Assembly (NCBI RefSeq): GCF_019733355.1
Contig: NZ_JAIHLQ010000010.1
Coordinates: forward strand, 62,001-126,000
DNA: 64,000 nt
DNA from: Pseudomonas baetica
GTDB taxonomy: Bacteria; Pseudomonadota; Gammaproteobacteria; Pseudomonadales; Pseudomonadaceae
Reading direction: 5' to 3'
Shown here: positions 23,955-34,076 of the stretch, piece after piece
How positions within the stretch are numbered: the stretch's first letter is position 1
Layout: every line of letters starts with the position of its first letter
The notes under the pieces: generated by a model
Database searches by the model: none
Told to the model about the DNA's origin: nothing
What the model saw: the letters and a program-made list of their open reading frames with translations, nothing else
Translations under genes and position numbers: made by a program

Positions 23955-25448
23955 ATGTCCCTCTCCATTGTCCACAGTCGCGCCCAAATTGGCGTGGATG
24001 CTCCCGCCGTTACCGTCGAAGTCCATCTGGCCAACGGCCTGCCGTCGTTGACCATGGTCGGCCTGCCCGAAGCAGCGGTGAAGGAGAGCAAGGACCGCGT
24101 ACGCAGCGCGATCATCAATTCTGGGCTGCAGTTTCCGGCGCGGCGGATCACTTTGAATCTGGCGCCGGCGGATCTGCCCAAGGATGGCGGGCGGTTTGAT
24201 CTGGCGATTGCCTTGGGGATTCTGTCGGCGAGTGTGCAGGTGCCGTGTCTGACGCTGGACGATGTGGAGTGTCTCGGTGAGCTGGCATTGTCCGGCGCCG
24301 TGCGGCCAGTGCGAGGAGTGCTGCCGGCAGCGCTGGCGGCGCGCAAGGCCGGGCGGGCGCTGGTGGTGCCACGGGCAAATGCCGAGGAGGCGTGTCTCGC
24401 TTCAGGGTTGAAGGTGTTTGCGGTGGATCATCTGCTGGAAGCGGTGGCGCATTTCAATGGGCATACGCCGGTGGAGCCTTATGTGTCGGACGGGCTGATC
24501 CACGCCGCAAAACCTTATCCCGACCTCAATGAAGTGCAAGGGCAGATGGCCGCGAAACGGGCGCTGCTGATTGCGGCGGCGGGCGCGCACAACCTGTTGT
24601 TCAGCGGGCCACCGGGGACGGGCAAGACCTTGCTGGCGAGTCGCTTGCCGGGGCTGCTGCCGCCGCTATCTGAATGTGAAGCGCTGGAAGTGGCGGCGAT
24701 TCAATCGGTCGCCAGCGGCGTGCCGCTGACCCACTGGCCGCAGCGGCCATTCCGTCAACCGCACCATTCCGCATCCGGCCCGGCACTGGTCGGTGGCAGC
24801 TCCAAACCGCAGCCCGGCGAAATCACCCTCGCCCACCATGGCGTGCTGTTCCTCGATGAACTGCCCGAGTTCGACCGCAAGGTACTGGAGGTGCTGCGTG
24901 AGCCGCTGGAGTCCGGGCATATCGTGATTGCGCGGGCCAAGGATCGCGTGCGCTTTCCGGCGCGATTCCAGTTGGTGGCGGCGATGAATCCGTGTCCCTG
25001 TGGATATCTCGGCGAGCCGAGCGGCAAGTGCTCCTGCACGCCGGACATGGTCCAGCGTTATCGCAACAAACTGTCGGGGCCATTGCTGGATCGGATAGAT
25101 CTGCACCTGACGGTAGCGCGGGAGGCGACGGCGCTGAATCCGACGGTGAAGCCGGGAGAGGACAGCGCCAGTGCAGCCGCCGTGGTGGCCGAAGCCCGAG
25201 AGCGCCAGCAAAAGCGTCAGCGTTGTGCCAATGCGTTTCTCGATCTTCCGGGGTTGAAGCGGCACTGCACGTTATCCACAGCCGATGAAAAATGGCTGGA
25301 ATCAGCCTGTGAACGGCTAACGCTATCGCTGCGCTCGGCCCATCGGTTACTCAAGGTCGCCAGAACCCTGGCCGACCTTGAGCAAGTCGATGCAATCAGA
25401 CGTGAACACCTCGCCGAAGCGCTGCAATACCGGCCGGCGACGCCTTAA
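23955..25448 (+). CDS. comM: ComM/YifB family AAA+ helicase (Mg-chelatase-like)
   Basis: A 497-residue AAA+ protein, MSLSIVHSRAQIGVDAPAVT at the start. The N-terminal Lon-like domain is followed by Walker A GPPGTGKTLLASRLPG, Walker B VLFLDELPEF and the sensor region MNPCPCGYLG with a cysteine cluster (PCPC...CSC). ComM is a hexameric helicase that promotes branch migration during natural transformation. The ATG at 23955 was taken because the protein then starts as in the family, with AAGGAACGACC before it; the longer frame upstream is unsupported. Its stop overlaps the next, convergent gene by four bases. Confidence 0.94.
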   Translation: MSLSIVHSRAQIGVDAPAVTVEVHLANGLPSLTMVGLPEAAVKESKDRVRSAIINSGLQFPARRITLNLAPADLPKDGGRFDLAIALGILSASVQVPCLTLDDVECLGELALSGAVRPVRGVLPAALAARKAGRALVVPRANAEEACLASGLKVFAVDHLLEAVAHFNGHTPVEPYVSDGLIHAAKPYPDLNEVQGQMAAKRALLIAAAGAHNLLFSGPPGTGKTLLASRLPGLLPPLSECEALEVAAIQSVASGVPLTHWPQRPFRQPHHSASGPALVGGSSKPQPGEITLAHHGVLFLDELPEFDRKVLEVLREPLESGHIVIARAKDRVRFPARFQLVAAMNPCPCGYLGEPSGKCSCTPDMVQRYRNKLSGPLLDRIDLHLTVAREATALNPTVKPGEDSASAAAVVAEARERQQKRQRCANAFLDLPGLKRHCTLSTADEKWLESACERLTLSLRSAHRLLKVARTLADLEQVDAIRREHLAEALQYRPATP

Positions 25449-26659
25449 TGCTCGGTCAGATCAACCAGCGGCGCTTGCCGCACTTCGGTTTCACGCCCGG
25501 CCTGGATTTCGGTTACTCGCTTCAAGGCGTTATCCACGGCAGCTTTGTCCGCGAGCAGGCTGTAGCTGATCTGGAACTGTTTGTGTTCCTTCGGCGCAAT
25601 GGTCGGCACCAGATTCAGCGGACGCTGATAGCGGCGGTTGTAGGAGAAACTGGTGCCCGGCTCCAGCCCCGTGACATAGCCCTGCCCTTGGGTGTCAGTG
25701 TTTTTCCACAGGGAAAACACCGGCAATTGCTGGGTATTGAAGCCGACGGAGACACCAAGGCTGCCGGCCTTGTTGTGCAAAACGGCCAGGGTCTCGCCTT
25801 TGGCGTCGGCATAGGGCACGACGTTGTAGACGGTTTCGTCGTAGTCCTTGGTTGGTGCGCGATACGTCTGCCAACTCGCCAATTCATCCTTGGCCTTGTC
25901 GTTGAACGGCGACACCTGTTTTACCGGCGTAGCAAAACGTGCGCCCTGTTCGAGGAACGGCGTGCTGAAGTTGCTGTGATACAGCGCCTGGTATTCCTTC
26001 GGATAATCGCCGTTGTTGGTCAGCGTATCGTTGAGTGCAAAACGCACGCTGCCGGGCTCGGTGACCAGTTCGGTGGCTACAGAAAAATCGACTTTCTTGA
26101 ACGCCTGCTCTTTCAACTCGCCACGCAGGCTGATGGCGTAAGGCGGTTTTTCGTCGATGTGCAACGTAACGGTACTGGCCGGGATGTTGGCAGCGCGTCC
26201 GTGCAGGGTCAGCAACTCACCCTTGTCCATGCCGGGATGACCGACCCATTCGTAGCCGCAGCGGGTCACCAGTTCATTGAAACCTTCCAGCCAGCCCAAT
26301 CCGCCGCGGCCATTGAGTTCGATGAATGCCGGGTTAACCACCTCCTTGACCGGCGAGTCCCACCCCATACGCACGTTGCCAACGGAGGCGTGCAGGACAT
26401 TCATGCCACGGGTCGGCACCACCGAGAGTTTCATCGCTCCGTTATCGATGTCGACAATGCCCACCCCTTCTTGACGACCGCCATGCAGGGTTCGCAGTGT
26501 CACGGAAAACGGTTTGTCGATTTTTACGCCCAGTTGCTCACTCGTGATTGTCCAGTTTTGCGCAGGTTTGTCGGTGTCGAGCAGGATGTAATCCCAGGCC
26601 ATTGCCTGAGAAGCAGCAGCCATCGTGCCGAGGGCGACAGCGAGTTTGAGCGAAGTCAT
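25445..26659 (-). CDS. Exported DUF4432 (aldose-1-epimerase-like) protein
   Basis: A 404-residue protein with a signal peptide (MTSLKLAVALGTMAAASQAM-A) and a galactose-mutarotase-type beta-sandwich domain of the DUF4432 family: LHGGRQEGVGIVDIDNGAMK, VVPTRGMNVL, GGLGWLEGFNELVTRCG and the C-terminal YVTGLEPGTSFSYNRR. Members bind or epimerise sugars; no activity can be deduced. The ATG at 26659 is used because it starts the signal peptide. A perfect LacI-type palindrome lies 44 bases upstream, which points to sugar control. Confidence 0.85.
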   Translation of the reverse strand: MTSLKLAVALGTMAAASQAMAWDYILLDTDKPAQNWTITSEQLGVKIDKPFSVTLRTLHGGRQEGVGIVDIDNGAMKLSVVPTRGMNVLHASVGNVRMGWDSPVKEVVNPAFIELNGRGGLGWLEGFNELVTRCGYEWVGHPGMDKGELLTLHGRAANIPASTVTLHIDEKPPYAISLRGELKEQAFKKVDFSVATELVTEPGSVRFALNDTLTNNGDYPKEYQALYHSNFSTPFLEQGARFATPVKQVSPFNDKAKDELASWQTYRAPTKDYDETVYNVVPYADAKGETLAVLHNKAGSLGVSVGFNTQQLPVFSLWKNTDTQGQGYVTGLEPGTSFSYNRRYQRPLNLVPTIAPKEHKQFQISYSLLADKAAVDNALKRVTEIQAGRETEVRQAPLVDLTEH

Positions 26660-26702
26660 GGAAAGGCCTTTTCTTGGATTTGTAGTTTTTATATAGCGCT
26701 GA

Positions 26703-26714
26703 TGAAACGTTTCA
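26703..26714. promoter_or_regulatory. LacI/GalR-type operator palindrome
   Basis: TGAAACGTTTCA is a perfect 12-base palindrome with the central CG typical of LacI/GalR-family operators. It lies 44 bases upstream of the DUF4432 start and about 210 bases upstream of srfA, in the divergent promoter region. No LacI-type regulator is encoded in the window. Confidence 0.5.
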
Positions 26715-26926
26715 GCAAGTACAAAAACAGCATCTCCGATAGCCTCCTCGTCAAATGAAAAATTAATCTCGAGCAAGGCCTGCTTTCTTGAACTAACCTC
26801 GTTCGGTTTTGGCCCATTGGCTGATTGACGGCGACATCATAATGACATTAAGGTCGCCAGCTAAATGCAGGATCAAGGTACAGGCATTCACGCCTGTCAT
26901 TGCGCAACGGAACATATGGAGTATGG

Positions 26927-28285
26927 ATGCGCGGGGCACTATTACGCAGCGGCAAGAGCGGGTCATTCACAGCTTTGGGCGAAACCGGTCAACCCGTTTA
27001 CCGGGCGGCTCTGCAATTGCGCGAAGCCATTCGTCGCAAGAACCCCGAAATGGTCGATCACCTGGCCATTCCCCAAAGCGATGAACTGGGCAATCAGATC
27101 GATTGGTACAGCGGCCTCGACGGCGATGTGATCCCGTGGAGCAGTGCGACCGAAGAAGAGCGCGCGCCTGCCCGTCGCCAACTGGAAGCCCTGAAGTCTG
27201 CACTCGAAGACTTGAGCCAGCGGTTTTTGGGCACTGATCCGGACGAACAGCAGCAAGGCGACAAAGCCGTGTTCGGCAAGTTGCTCAAGCGCGTCATCCA
27301 TTTCCCCGACGAAAACTTTGTCTACCTGGTTCAAGGTAAGCCCGTACTCACCTTCTGGGGTTTTGAGCACGCGGGGGCTGATCGCAATCGCGACCCACTG
27401 CACTGCCTCTATCAAGTACCGCTAACCTTCACGCTGCCTCCCGAGACGCCGCCCCCTGTAGCGCCCCCCATCGCGCCTGTGGTGCCGGTTGTGGCGCGCC
27501 CTTGGTGGCGACGCTGGTGGTGGCTGTTGCTGCTGCCCTTCCTGTTGCTGTTGCTATGGTTGTTGCTCGGCCTGCGCGGCTGCGTGCCGATCCCACTGGT
27601 GGCCGTAAACTTGCTGCCTGAAGGGGTCGTGCCCGTGGAAAGGCAAGTGGAGCCGCAACTCACCGGCAACGCCACTACACTAACCGGCACCCCGGTTATC
27701 GGCAGTGGTGCCAGTGTCGACGCCGGCACGGCGGGGGGCGACATGCAGGGAGGAGACACCCCGGCAGTTGACGGCAACGAAGCGGATGCCGCAAACGCTG
27801 GCGTGAATCAGGACCCAGCCGCCGAAGCACCTGCCATCGAACCCGAGAACCAGACCGCCCCGCCGGCCACTCCAGCGGCCGACCCGGAAAAAGCCAGCGC
27901 GACAAAAGCAGGCCCGGCCCTGAGCATTCCACCGGACGCCGCTGACGGTGCCGCCAATTTCCTTGATGGCCAATACCGTGCCGGCGCCGGCATTCAAGAC
28001 CGCCGCACCGGCAAACCGCTGCGCCTGGAGTACCAGTTCAAGGACGGCAAGGGCGAAGTGACGGTGCATCAGGCAGATGGCTCGAAATGCAGCGGCCCGG
28101 TCGTCGCGGCCATGAAAGGCGGCAGCCTCGCCATCGACAGTCAGGGCCAGGCCGTCTGCGGCGATGGCAGCACCTACGACATGCCCAAGGTCAACTGCCG
28201 CAAAGGAGCGACCACGGTCGCCGACTGCACGGGCGGTTATGGCAAAGATCAATTCCCCATGTCCATGCGACAAATGGGCGAATAA
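26927..28285 (+). CDS. srfA: SrfA-family bitopic membrane protein
   Basis: First gene of the 16-kb cluster. From the ATG at 26927 (GGAG upstream) the protein has 452 residues: a cytosolic N-terminal domain starting MRGALLRSGKSGSFTALGET, one transmembrane helix at about 199-219 (a run of W and L residues), a low-complexity Pro/Ala/Glu linker, and a C-terminal domain with DGQYRAGAGIQDRRTGKPLR and four cysteines, presumably in the periplasm. It matches what I recall of enterobacterial SrfA, a putative virulence protein. A TTG nine codons upstream is the alternative start. Seventeen bases separate it from srfB. Function is unknown. Confidence 0.8.
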   Translation: MRGALLRSGKSGSFTALGETGQPVYRAALQLREAIRRKNPEMVDHLAIPQSDELGNQIDWYSGLDGDVIPWSSATEEERAPARRQLEALKSALEDLSQRFLGTDPDEQQQGDKAVFGKLLKRVIHFPDENFVYLVQGKPVLTFWGFEHAGADRNRDPLHCLYQVPLTFTLPPETPPPVAPPIAPVVPVVARPWWRRWWWLLLLPFLLLLLWLLLGLRGCVPIPLVAVNLLPEGVVPVERQVEPQLTGNATTLTGTPVIGSGASVDAGTAGGDMQGGDTPAVDGNEADAANAGVNQDPAAEAPAIEPENQTAPPATPAADPEKASATKAGPALSIPPDAADGAANFLDGQYRAGAGIQDRRTGKPLRLEYQFKDGKGEVTVHQADGSKCSGPVVAAMKGGSLAIDSQGQAVCGDGSTYDMPKVNCRKGATTVADCTGGYGKDQFPMSMRQMGE

Positions 28286-28302
28286 GCACGGAATAACGCG
28301 AA

Positions 28303-31300
28303 ATGTTGCCTGAAGTCACCCAATTCGAAGACACCGTCACGCTCGTCAGCGACACCGGCATCCAGTTCATGGATTTCGCTCTGCGCCTGGACCCTCGCAA
28401 GGAGCCCGCCGGCGAGTTCGCTCCGATGATCAGCGGGCTGGTTTGCCGGTTGATGTACAACGAAGAGAAAGACTTCTACTTCTACGAGCCCGAACCGGAA
28501 AAGATCGAAAAGGCTAAACCGGCGTTCAGCATCGACATGAAAAGCAGTCTCGATCTGCTCAACGGTGTCTGGCTGCCAATCCCGTTTTTCCGCTTCATGC
28601 CACCGCACCGCTTCGATGAAGGCCCGAGCAACTGGTCGCGCATGCGCCTGGTCAAACTGGCCAATCCAGACATCGACGGCAACACGCACCGCCTGACCAT
28701 GGCATTCGACAGCCGCGTGATGCCCAAGCGTGACGGCACGGCTTACCTGGCGCCGAACGAAGAAGACATCAGCTCCGGTGTGTCTTTCAAACTGGCGACC
28801 AAGGCCAGCGAAACCCGCTGGTTCCTGACTCAGCCGTGGGTTAATGAATGGCTGCTCGAATTGTTCAACGAGGGCAACAGCCATCGTTCGCGCGAAGAAC
28901 TCGACATCGACATCCGCGCCAACCATCACCTAGCGCATTACCTCAATGTGTTGAGCCTGTTGGGCAAGCCATCGACAGCGATGCAGTCGACGGCCCGGCC
29001 GAAAGTCGACATTCCGGAACTCAAAGTGGTCGCCAACGACAGCAACGGTCAATCGATCCCGGTTGACCTGGTCCTCGACGTCGGCAACTCGCGCACTTGC
29101 GGCATCCTCATCGAAAACCACGGTCAGGCCGGCTCCGGACTCAAGCACAATTACGTGCTGGAACTGCGCGACCTGATCACCCCGGAACACACCTACAACC
29201 AGCCGTTCGAAAGCCGCGTCGAGTTCGCTCAGGCGAACTTTGGCAAGGACCATTGCTCGGTCAAAAGTGGTCGGCACGATGCGTTCCAATGGGCAACGAT
29301 CGCTCGCGTTGGTAACGAGGCCGGGCGTCTGGCCAGTCGTCGTCGCGGCACTGAAGGCTCGACGGGGTTGTCGAGTCCGAAACGTTATTTGTGGGACGAA
29401 AAGGCCTACGCGCCTGGCTGGCGATTCAACTGCTCGTACGTCAAAACCGACAACGAGCCATACGCCACCGCCGCACCGTTTTCGCACCTGATCAACGAAA
29501 CTGGCGAAGCACTCTACAGCCTCGACGAAGATGACCGTCTGCCGGTGTTCATGCCACGTTATTCGCGCAGCTCACTGATGACTTTCATGCTCGCCGAAGT
29601 GCTGGCGCAAGCGCTGTCACAAATCAACAGCCCGGCCCAGCGCTCGCGCCAAGGGCATACACGCTCGCCGCGCCAACTCAACAGCATCACCCTGACTGTG
29701 CCGCCGGGGATGCCTCAGGCCGAACGCAGCATTCTCAACGAGCGCATGCTGCAAGCCATCGGCCTGGTGTGGAAAAGCCTCGGATGGCACGTCGGCGAAG
29801 AGGACCCGCATCAAGATGAAGCGGCCAGCCCGCGCACGCCGATCCCGAGCATCCGCGTCGAATGGGACGAAGCCTCCTGCGGGCAATTGGTGTACCTGTA
29901 CACCGAGGTCAACGAGAACTTCGCCGGTCACCCAGAAGAATTTTTCGACACCATCGCCCGGCCTGACAAGACCGATCGCGAACGCATCACGCTGGCGACC
30001 ATCGACATTGGCGGTGGCACCACTGACCTGGTCATTACCGATTACCGCCTCGACCGCGCCGGCAATACCGGTAGCGGCAGCAATGTGCACATCGTGCCGG
30101 AGCAGCGTTTCCGTGACGGTTTCAAAGTCGCCGGCGATGACATTCTGCTCGACGTGATTCAGGACTTCATCCTACCCAGCTTCGAAAAAGCCTTGCAGAA
30201 TGCTGGCGTGAGGGCGCCGGACTCACTGATGTCACGATTGTGCGGCGACGAATCGGTCAGCGCCCAGGACGTTATCCTGCGCCAGCAATTGAACCTGCAA
30301 GTGTTCTCGCCACTCGGCCTGGCACTGCTCAAGGCGTATGAGCACTACGATCCGCAAGTCCCGCAGGAAGTCAGTCCGCAGAGTTATCGACAGTTGCTCG
30401 GCGACCATGCGATCAGTCAGACCGTGCTCGAATACGTCAATGCGGCGGTACGCCGCGACGTCGGCGGGCAGAGCAATTTCGACCTGTATGAAGCGCAGAT
30501 CAGCTTCGACCTGCAAAAGCTTCATGCCGCGTTCCTCAACGATCAGATCAACATCACCAAGATTCTCGGTGCGCTGTGTGAAGTCGTCGCGCAATACCCG
30601 TGCGACGTCCTGTTGCTGACTGGCAGGCCTTCGCGCCTGCCCGGCATTCAGGCGTTTATCCGCAAGGTGTTGCCGCTGCCTCCGGGGCGCATTCTGGCGC
30701 TGCAGAACTACCGGACCGGCGGCTGGTACCCGTTCCACAAGAACGGTCGCATCGACGACCCGAAAAGTACCGCGTCGGTCGGCGCCATGCTGTGCCTGTT
30801 ATGCGCCAACCACAGTGTGCCGAACTTCTATTTCCGTTCTTCGGCGCTGAAACCGTATTCAACGGTCAAGCACATCGGCGTGATCGATCTGAACAACGTG
30901 ATCAAGGATGCCGACGTGCTTTACCGCGACATCCAGTCCGAAGATTACAAGATCAAGTTGCCGGAAATCGGCGTGGACGATGAAGCCGACACCCCGCAGT
31001 TGGAAATGCGTGGTGATCTGCGCCTCGGTTTCCGTCAACTCGCCGCTGATCGCTGGTCGGCATCGCCGCTCTACACCTTGCGTTTCACCAAAACCGGCCG
31101 GGAGAAATTCTCCCGTGCGGTGGGTGAAAACGGCAGTGCGCCGCTGCTCAAGGTGCGGTTTGAGGTCAAGGCCGCCGACAAATACACAAAAAAACAGGAT
31201 CTGGTCAGCGACCGACTCTCGGTGCGTGACATCGAATCCAACAGCAACAACGTCAACTTCAACCCGCGCAGCGACCTCGAACTGGAACTCAACACCATGC

Positions 31301-31362
31301 TCGACGCCGGCCTGAGCGAGACCAAGTACTGGCTCGACAGTGGAAGTGTGAAACGCAAATGA
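28303..31362 (+). CDS. srfB: SrfB-family actin/Hsp70-fold ATPase
   Basis: A 1019-residue protein of the SrfB family (PF07520). It has the phosphate loops of the actin/Hsp70 superfamily: DLVLDVGNSRTCGILIEN near residue 255 (phosphate 1), ATIDIGGGTTDLVITDY near 566 (phosphate 2), and LLLTGRPSRLPGIQAFI near 770 (adenosine motif). No signal peptide or membrane helix, so cytosolic. The N-terminal 240 residues and the last 180 are family-specific. It overlaps srfC by four bases (ATGA), implying coupled synthesis. It may act as an ATP-driven scaffold or chaperone of the SrfC GTPase; this is inference. Confidence 0.88.
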   Translation: MLPEVTQFEDTVTLVSDTGIQFMDFALRLDPRKEPAGEFAPMISGLVCRLMYNEEKDFYFYEPEPEKIEKAKPAFSIDMKSSLDLLNGVWLPIPFFRFMPPHRFDEGPSNWSRMRLVKLANPDIDGNTHRLTMAFDSRVMPKRDGTAYLAPNEEDISSGVSFKLATKASETRWFLTQPWVNEWLLELFNEGNSHRSREELDIDIRANHHLAHYLNVLSLLGKPSTAMQSTARPKVDIPELKVVANDSNGQSIPVDLVLDVGNSRTCGILIENHGQAGSGLKHNYVLELRDLITPEHTYNQPFESRVEFAQANFGKDHCSVKSGRHDAFQWATIARVGNEAGRLASRRRGTEGSTGLSSPKRYLWDEKAYAPGWRFNCSYVKTDNEPYATAAPFSHLINETGEALYSLDEDDRLPVFMPRYSRSSLMTFMLAEVLAQALSQINSPAQRSRQGHTRSPRQLNSITLTVPPGMPQAERSILNERMLQAIGLVWKSLGWHVGEEDPHQDEAASPRTPIPSIRVEWDEASCGQLVYLYTEVNENFAGHPEEFFDTIARPDKTDRERITLATIDIGGGTTDLVITDYRLDRAGNTGSGSNVHIVPEQRFRDGFKVAGDDILLDVIQDFILPSFEKALQNAGVRAPDSLMSRLCGDESVSAQDVILRQQLNLQVFSPLGLALLKAYEHYDPQVPQEVSPQSYRQLLGDHAISQTVLEYVNAAVRRDVGGQSNFDLYEAQISFDLQKLHAAFLNDQINITKILGALCEVVAQYPCDVLLLTGRPSRLPGIQAFIRKVLPLPPGRILALQNYRTGGWYPFHKNGRIDDPKSTASVGAMLCLLCANHSVPNFYFRSSALKPYSTVKHIGVIDLNNVIKDADVLYRDIQSEDYKIKLPEIGVDDEADTPQLEMRGDLRLGFRQLAADRWSASPLYTLRFTKTGREKFSRAVGENGSAPLLKVRFEVKAADKYTKKQDLVSDRLSVRDIESNSNNVNFNPRSDLELELNTMLDAGLSETKYWLDSGSVKRK

Positions 31363-34073
31363 ATGACCTGACCCCCGATCAACGTCAGCTCTCTGCCCAG
31401 TGGGCTGCGGTTTATGAAGGTGCCGGTCAGGCACTGGACTGGATTGACCAGACACGCGTCAACGCGCCACGTCTGGACAGCGAAGCCGACAATCTGAACA
31501 TACGCCTGCACCGCGCCCGCAACTTGGCTCACAGCCTCGGTCGTGTGGCCTGCACGCCAATGACCATAGGCTTTTTCGGTTTATCCCAGGCGGGCAAGTC
31601 CTATCTGATATCGGCCCTTGCAGCCGGCGAGAACGGCAAACTGGAAACCGATTTCGGTGGTCAGCGCCTGGACTTCATTCGGCACATCAACCCGGTCGGT
31701 GGCGGCAAGGAAGCCACTGGCCTTGTGACACGCTTCAGCCGCCGCGCAATGCCAAGCCAGGACCCGCAGTTCCCGGTGGAGTTGACCTTGTTCAAGGAAA
31801 TCGAACTGGCGAAGATTTTGGCCAACTCCTGGTTCAAGGACTTCGACCTGGAGCGGATCTCCTACGAGATCGACGAAGAACGCATCCAGCGTGTGCTAAA
31901 ACCGTTTGAAGGCCGCGAGAACGGGCCGTTGCAGCCAGGCGTCAGCGCTGACGATCTGGTGTCGCTGTGGGATTACCTGCGGGACAACTTCCGAAACTCG
32001 GTCAAGAAACTCGAACACCTGTACTGGCCGAAGGCGCTGCAACTGGCACCACGCCTGAATTACCAGGAACGTGCGCAGCTCTTCGCCATCCTCTGGGGTG
32101 AGCAGAGCGAACTGACGCGCGTCTACCAACAACTGGCCGGCGCGCTGCACAAGCTAGGTCTGCCCGAGACCGTATTTGCACCGATCAAAGCGTTGGTGAC
32201 GCTCGAGAACGACACCTATAGCCAACGCGACAGCATCATGAACGTCGACATTCTCGAGCGCTTCGGCAGCGCGGCGGATTTGCCGATCGACGTACGTCCT
32301 TGTGTCTCCGGGCAACTGAAGAATGTTCAGAGCATTCCCGTTGCGCAACTGGCGGCCTTGACGGCCGAGATGACGTTCGGACTGGTCAACGCGCCGGCGG
32401 ACGACATCGTCAATGAGGTCGACCTGCTTGATTTCCCGGGATATCGCGGTCGCAAGAAGCTGCATGAGATTGCCGATTCCAAAGACCCGGAATCAGCTAC
32501 CAAGGACAATTCCGTCTCGCAACTGATACTGCGCGGCAAGGTTGCTTACCTGTTCGAACGCTACACCGACAATCAGGAAATGAACGCACTGGTGGTCTGC
32601 ACCGGCTCGACCAAACAGAGTGACGTCAACGACGTTGGCCCGGTGCTGACGCGGTGGATCGAAAAAACCCAGGGCCCCGATGCCGCCGCCCGTAGCAAAC
32701 GCGAGACCGGTCTGATCTGGGCGCTGACCATGCTCGATCTGCGCATCACCAACTCCCTGAGCCTGACTGCTGATCAGTACGACGAGAGCTGGAACGGCAT
32801 GGTCAAGCTGACCATGCTCGAGCGCTTCGGCAGCCTGAGCTGGATGAGCGACTGGGCCGGTACGCCGTTTCAGAACACCTTCCTGGTGCGCAAACCACGC
32901 ATGGACGCGGCGTTTATCGTGCAGGACGACAGCGGCGCCGAAACGGGCCTGAACAGCATTTATCAGGCACGCATCGATACGCTGGGCACCAGTTTTGCCA
33001 ACAACGCACTGGTGTGCAAACACGTCGCCCATCCGGCTAAAGCCTGGGCAGAGATGCTGCGCAATGATGACGGTGGCATCAGTCACTTCAGCGGCAGCTT
33101 CACGGGTGTGGCGAAGATCGAGTTCAAGCTGCAGCGCATCCGCGAGCAGTTGGACGAATGCCTCGAAGGCCTCACCACTCATGGCCTCAGCACTTGGTAC
33201 CACGCCGACGGTGACGGTGCGGCAGCGGCCAAAAAAGCCCAGGCGCAGATGATCTTGTCGGGGCTCGGTCGTCGCCCCGCGGTGCTTGGGGAGTTGATTG
33301 ATCAACTCGACATGCCCAGCGAAGAAGTTCGGGATCTGTACCTCAGTGGTGTCTACGAAACCGATGACGAAAATGCCGCCAGCGATGAGCCGGTTGCGGC
33401 GGCACCGAGCCAGAGCCTGTATGGCAACGACGCCGGTTTCGATTTCGATTTCGGTGGTGACCTGGGGCAGGACAGCCCACCCGCCAGCAATAAAACCTCT
33501 GCCTCGGCGCCGGAGCTGCAAAGCAATGAACACCGGTTTGCCAAAGCGGCCTTCAAAGCCTGGATCGCCAACCTGCGTGAGTTGACGACCCGACAAAGCC
33601 TGCTGAACCTGCTGGGCCTGGAGAAAGCGTTACTGGAGGCCGTGGTCGATGAATTGATCACCGCCGGATACCGCCAGGACTTGCCAGGGCAACTGAGCCG
33701 GGCCGTGCTCAAGCGCGCACAGAGTGGCGCCCGTCGCGATCAACTGGTCGAGCGGCAAGTGCTGGAAGTGCAGCGCGTGCTGCGCGACTTCGTTTCCTGG
33801 TTCGGCTACATCCAGAAACCGCTGAGCGAACGCCCGAACAGCCGTGCCGGCGCCAAGGCCCCGCTGTTCTCGTTTTATACCGACATCGGCCCGGGACAGG
33901 TTCCGCAACTGCCGGCCCAACCGTCAAACCAGGCACAGCTGTTTTTGGGCGACTGGCTCTCCGGTCTGGCCTATATCACTCTGGACAACGCCGGCCATGG
34001 TGCCGGTCGCGAAATCACCCCTGAACAGAACGAACGGCTGGGCCAAGTGCTCACAGCCTTCGCAGCGAGATAA
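31359..34073 (+). CDS. srfC: SrfC-family large P-loop GTPase (dynamin-like)
   Basis: A 904-residue protein of the putative virulence factor family PF10139. The P loop is IGFFGLSQAGKSYLISALA around residues 69-87, a switch II/Walker B candidate is DLLDFPGYRGRKK near 355, and LVVCTGSTKQSDVN near 410 is a possible base-recognition loop. The wide gap between P loop and DFPG is filled by a helical insert, as in large dynamin-like GTPases. Near 690 is an acidic glycine-rich linker (GFDFDFGGDLGQD), then a helical C-terminus. No membrane segment. Three bases separate it from the next gene. Confidence 0.85.
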   Translation: MNDLTPDQRQLSAQWAAVYEGAGQALDWIDQTRVNAPRLDSEADNLNIRLHRARNLAHSLGRVACTPMTIGFFGLSQAGKSYLISALAAGENGKLETDFGGQRLDFIRHINPVGGGKEATGLVTRFSRRAMPSQDPQFPVELTLFKEIELAKILANSWFKDFDLERISYEIDEERIQRVLKPFEGRENGPLQPGVSADDLVSLWDYLRDNFRNSVKKLEHLYWPKALQLAPRLNYQERAQLFAILWGEQSELTRVYQQLAGALHKLGLPETVFAPIKALVTLENDTYSQRDSIMNVDILERFGSAADLPIDVRPCVSGQLKNVQSIPVAQLAALTAEMTFGLVNAPADDIVNEVDLLDFPGYRGRKKLHEIADSKDPESATKDNSVSQLILRGKVAYLFERYTDNQEMNALVVCTGSTKQSDVNDVGPVLTRWIEKTQGPDAAARSKRETGLIWALTMLDLRITNSLSLTADQYDESWNGMVKLTMLERFGSLSWMSDWAGTPFQNTFLVRKPRMDAAFIVQDDSGAETGLNSIYQARIDTLGTSFANNALVCKHVAHPAKAWAEMLRNDDGGISHFSGSFTGVAKIEFKLQRIREQLDECLEGLTTHGLSTWYHADGDGAAAAKKAQAQMILSGLGRRPAVLGELIDQLDMPSEEVRDLYLSGVYETDDENAASDEPVAAAPSQSLYGNDAGFDFDFGGDLGQDSPPASNKTSASAPELQSNEHRFAKAAFKAWIANLRELTTRQSLLNLLGLEKALLEAVVDELITAGYRQDLPGQLSRAVLKRAQSGARRDQLVERQVLEVQRVLRDFVSWFGYIQKPLSERPNSRAGAKAPLFSFYTDIGPGQVPQLPAQPSNQAQLFLGDWLSGLAYITLDNAGHGAGREITPEQNERLGQVLTAFAAR

Positions 34074-34076
34074 GCA

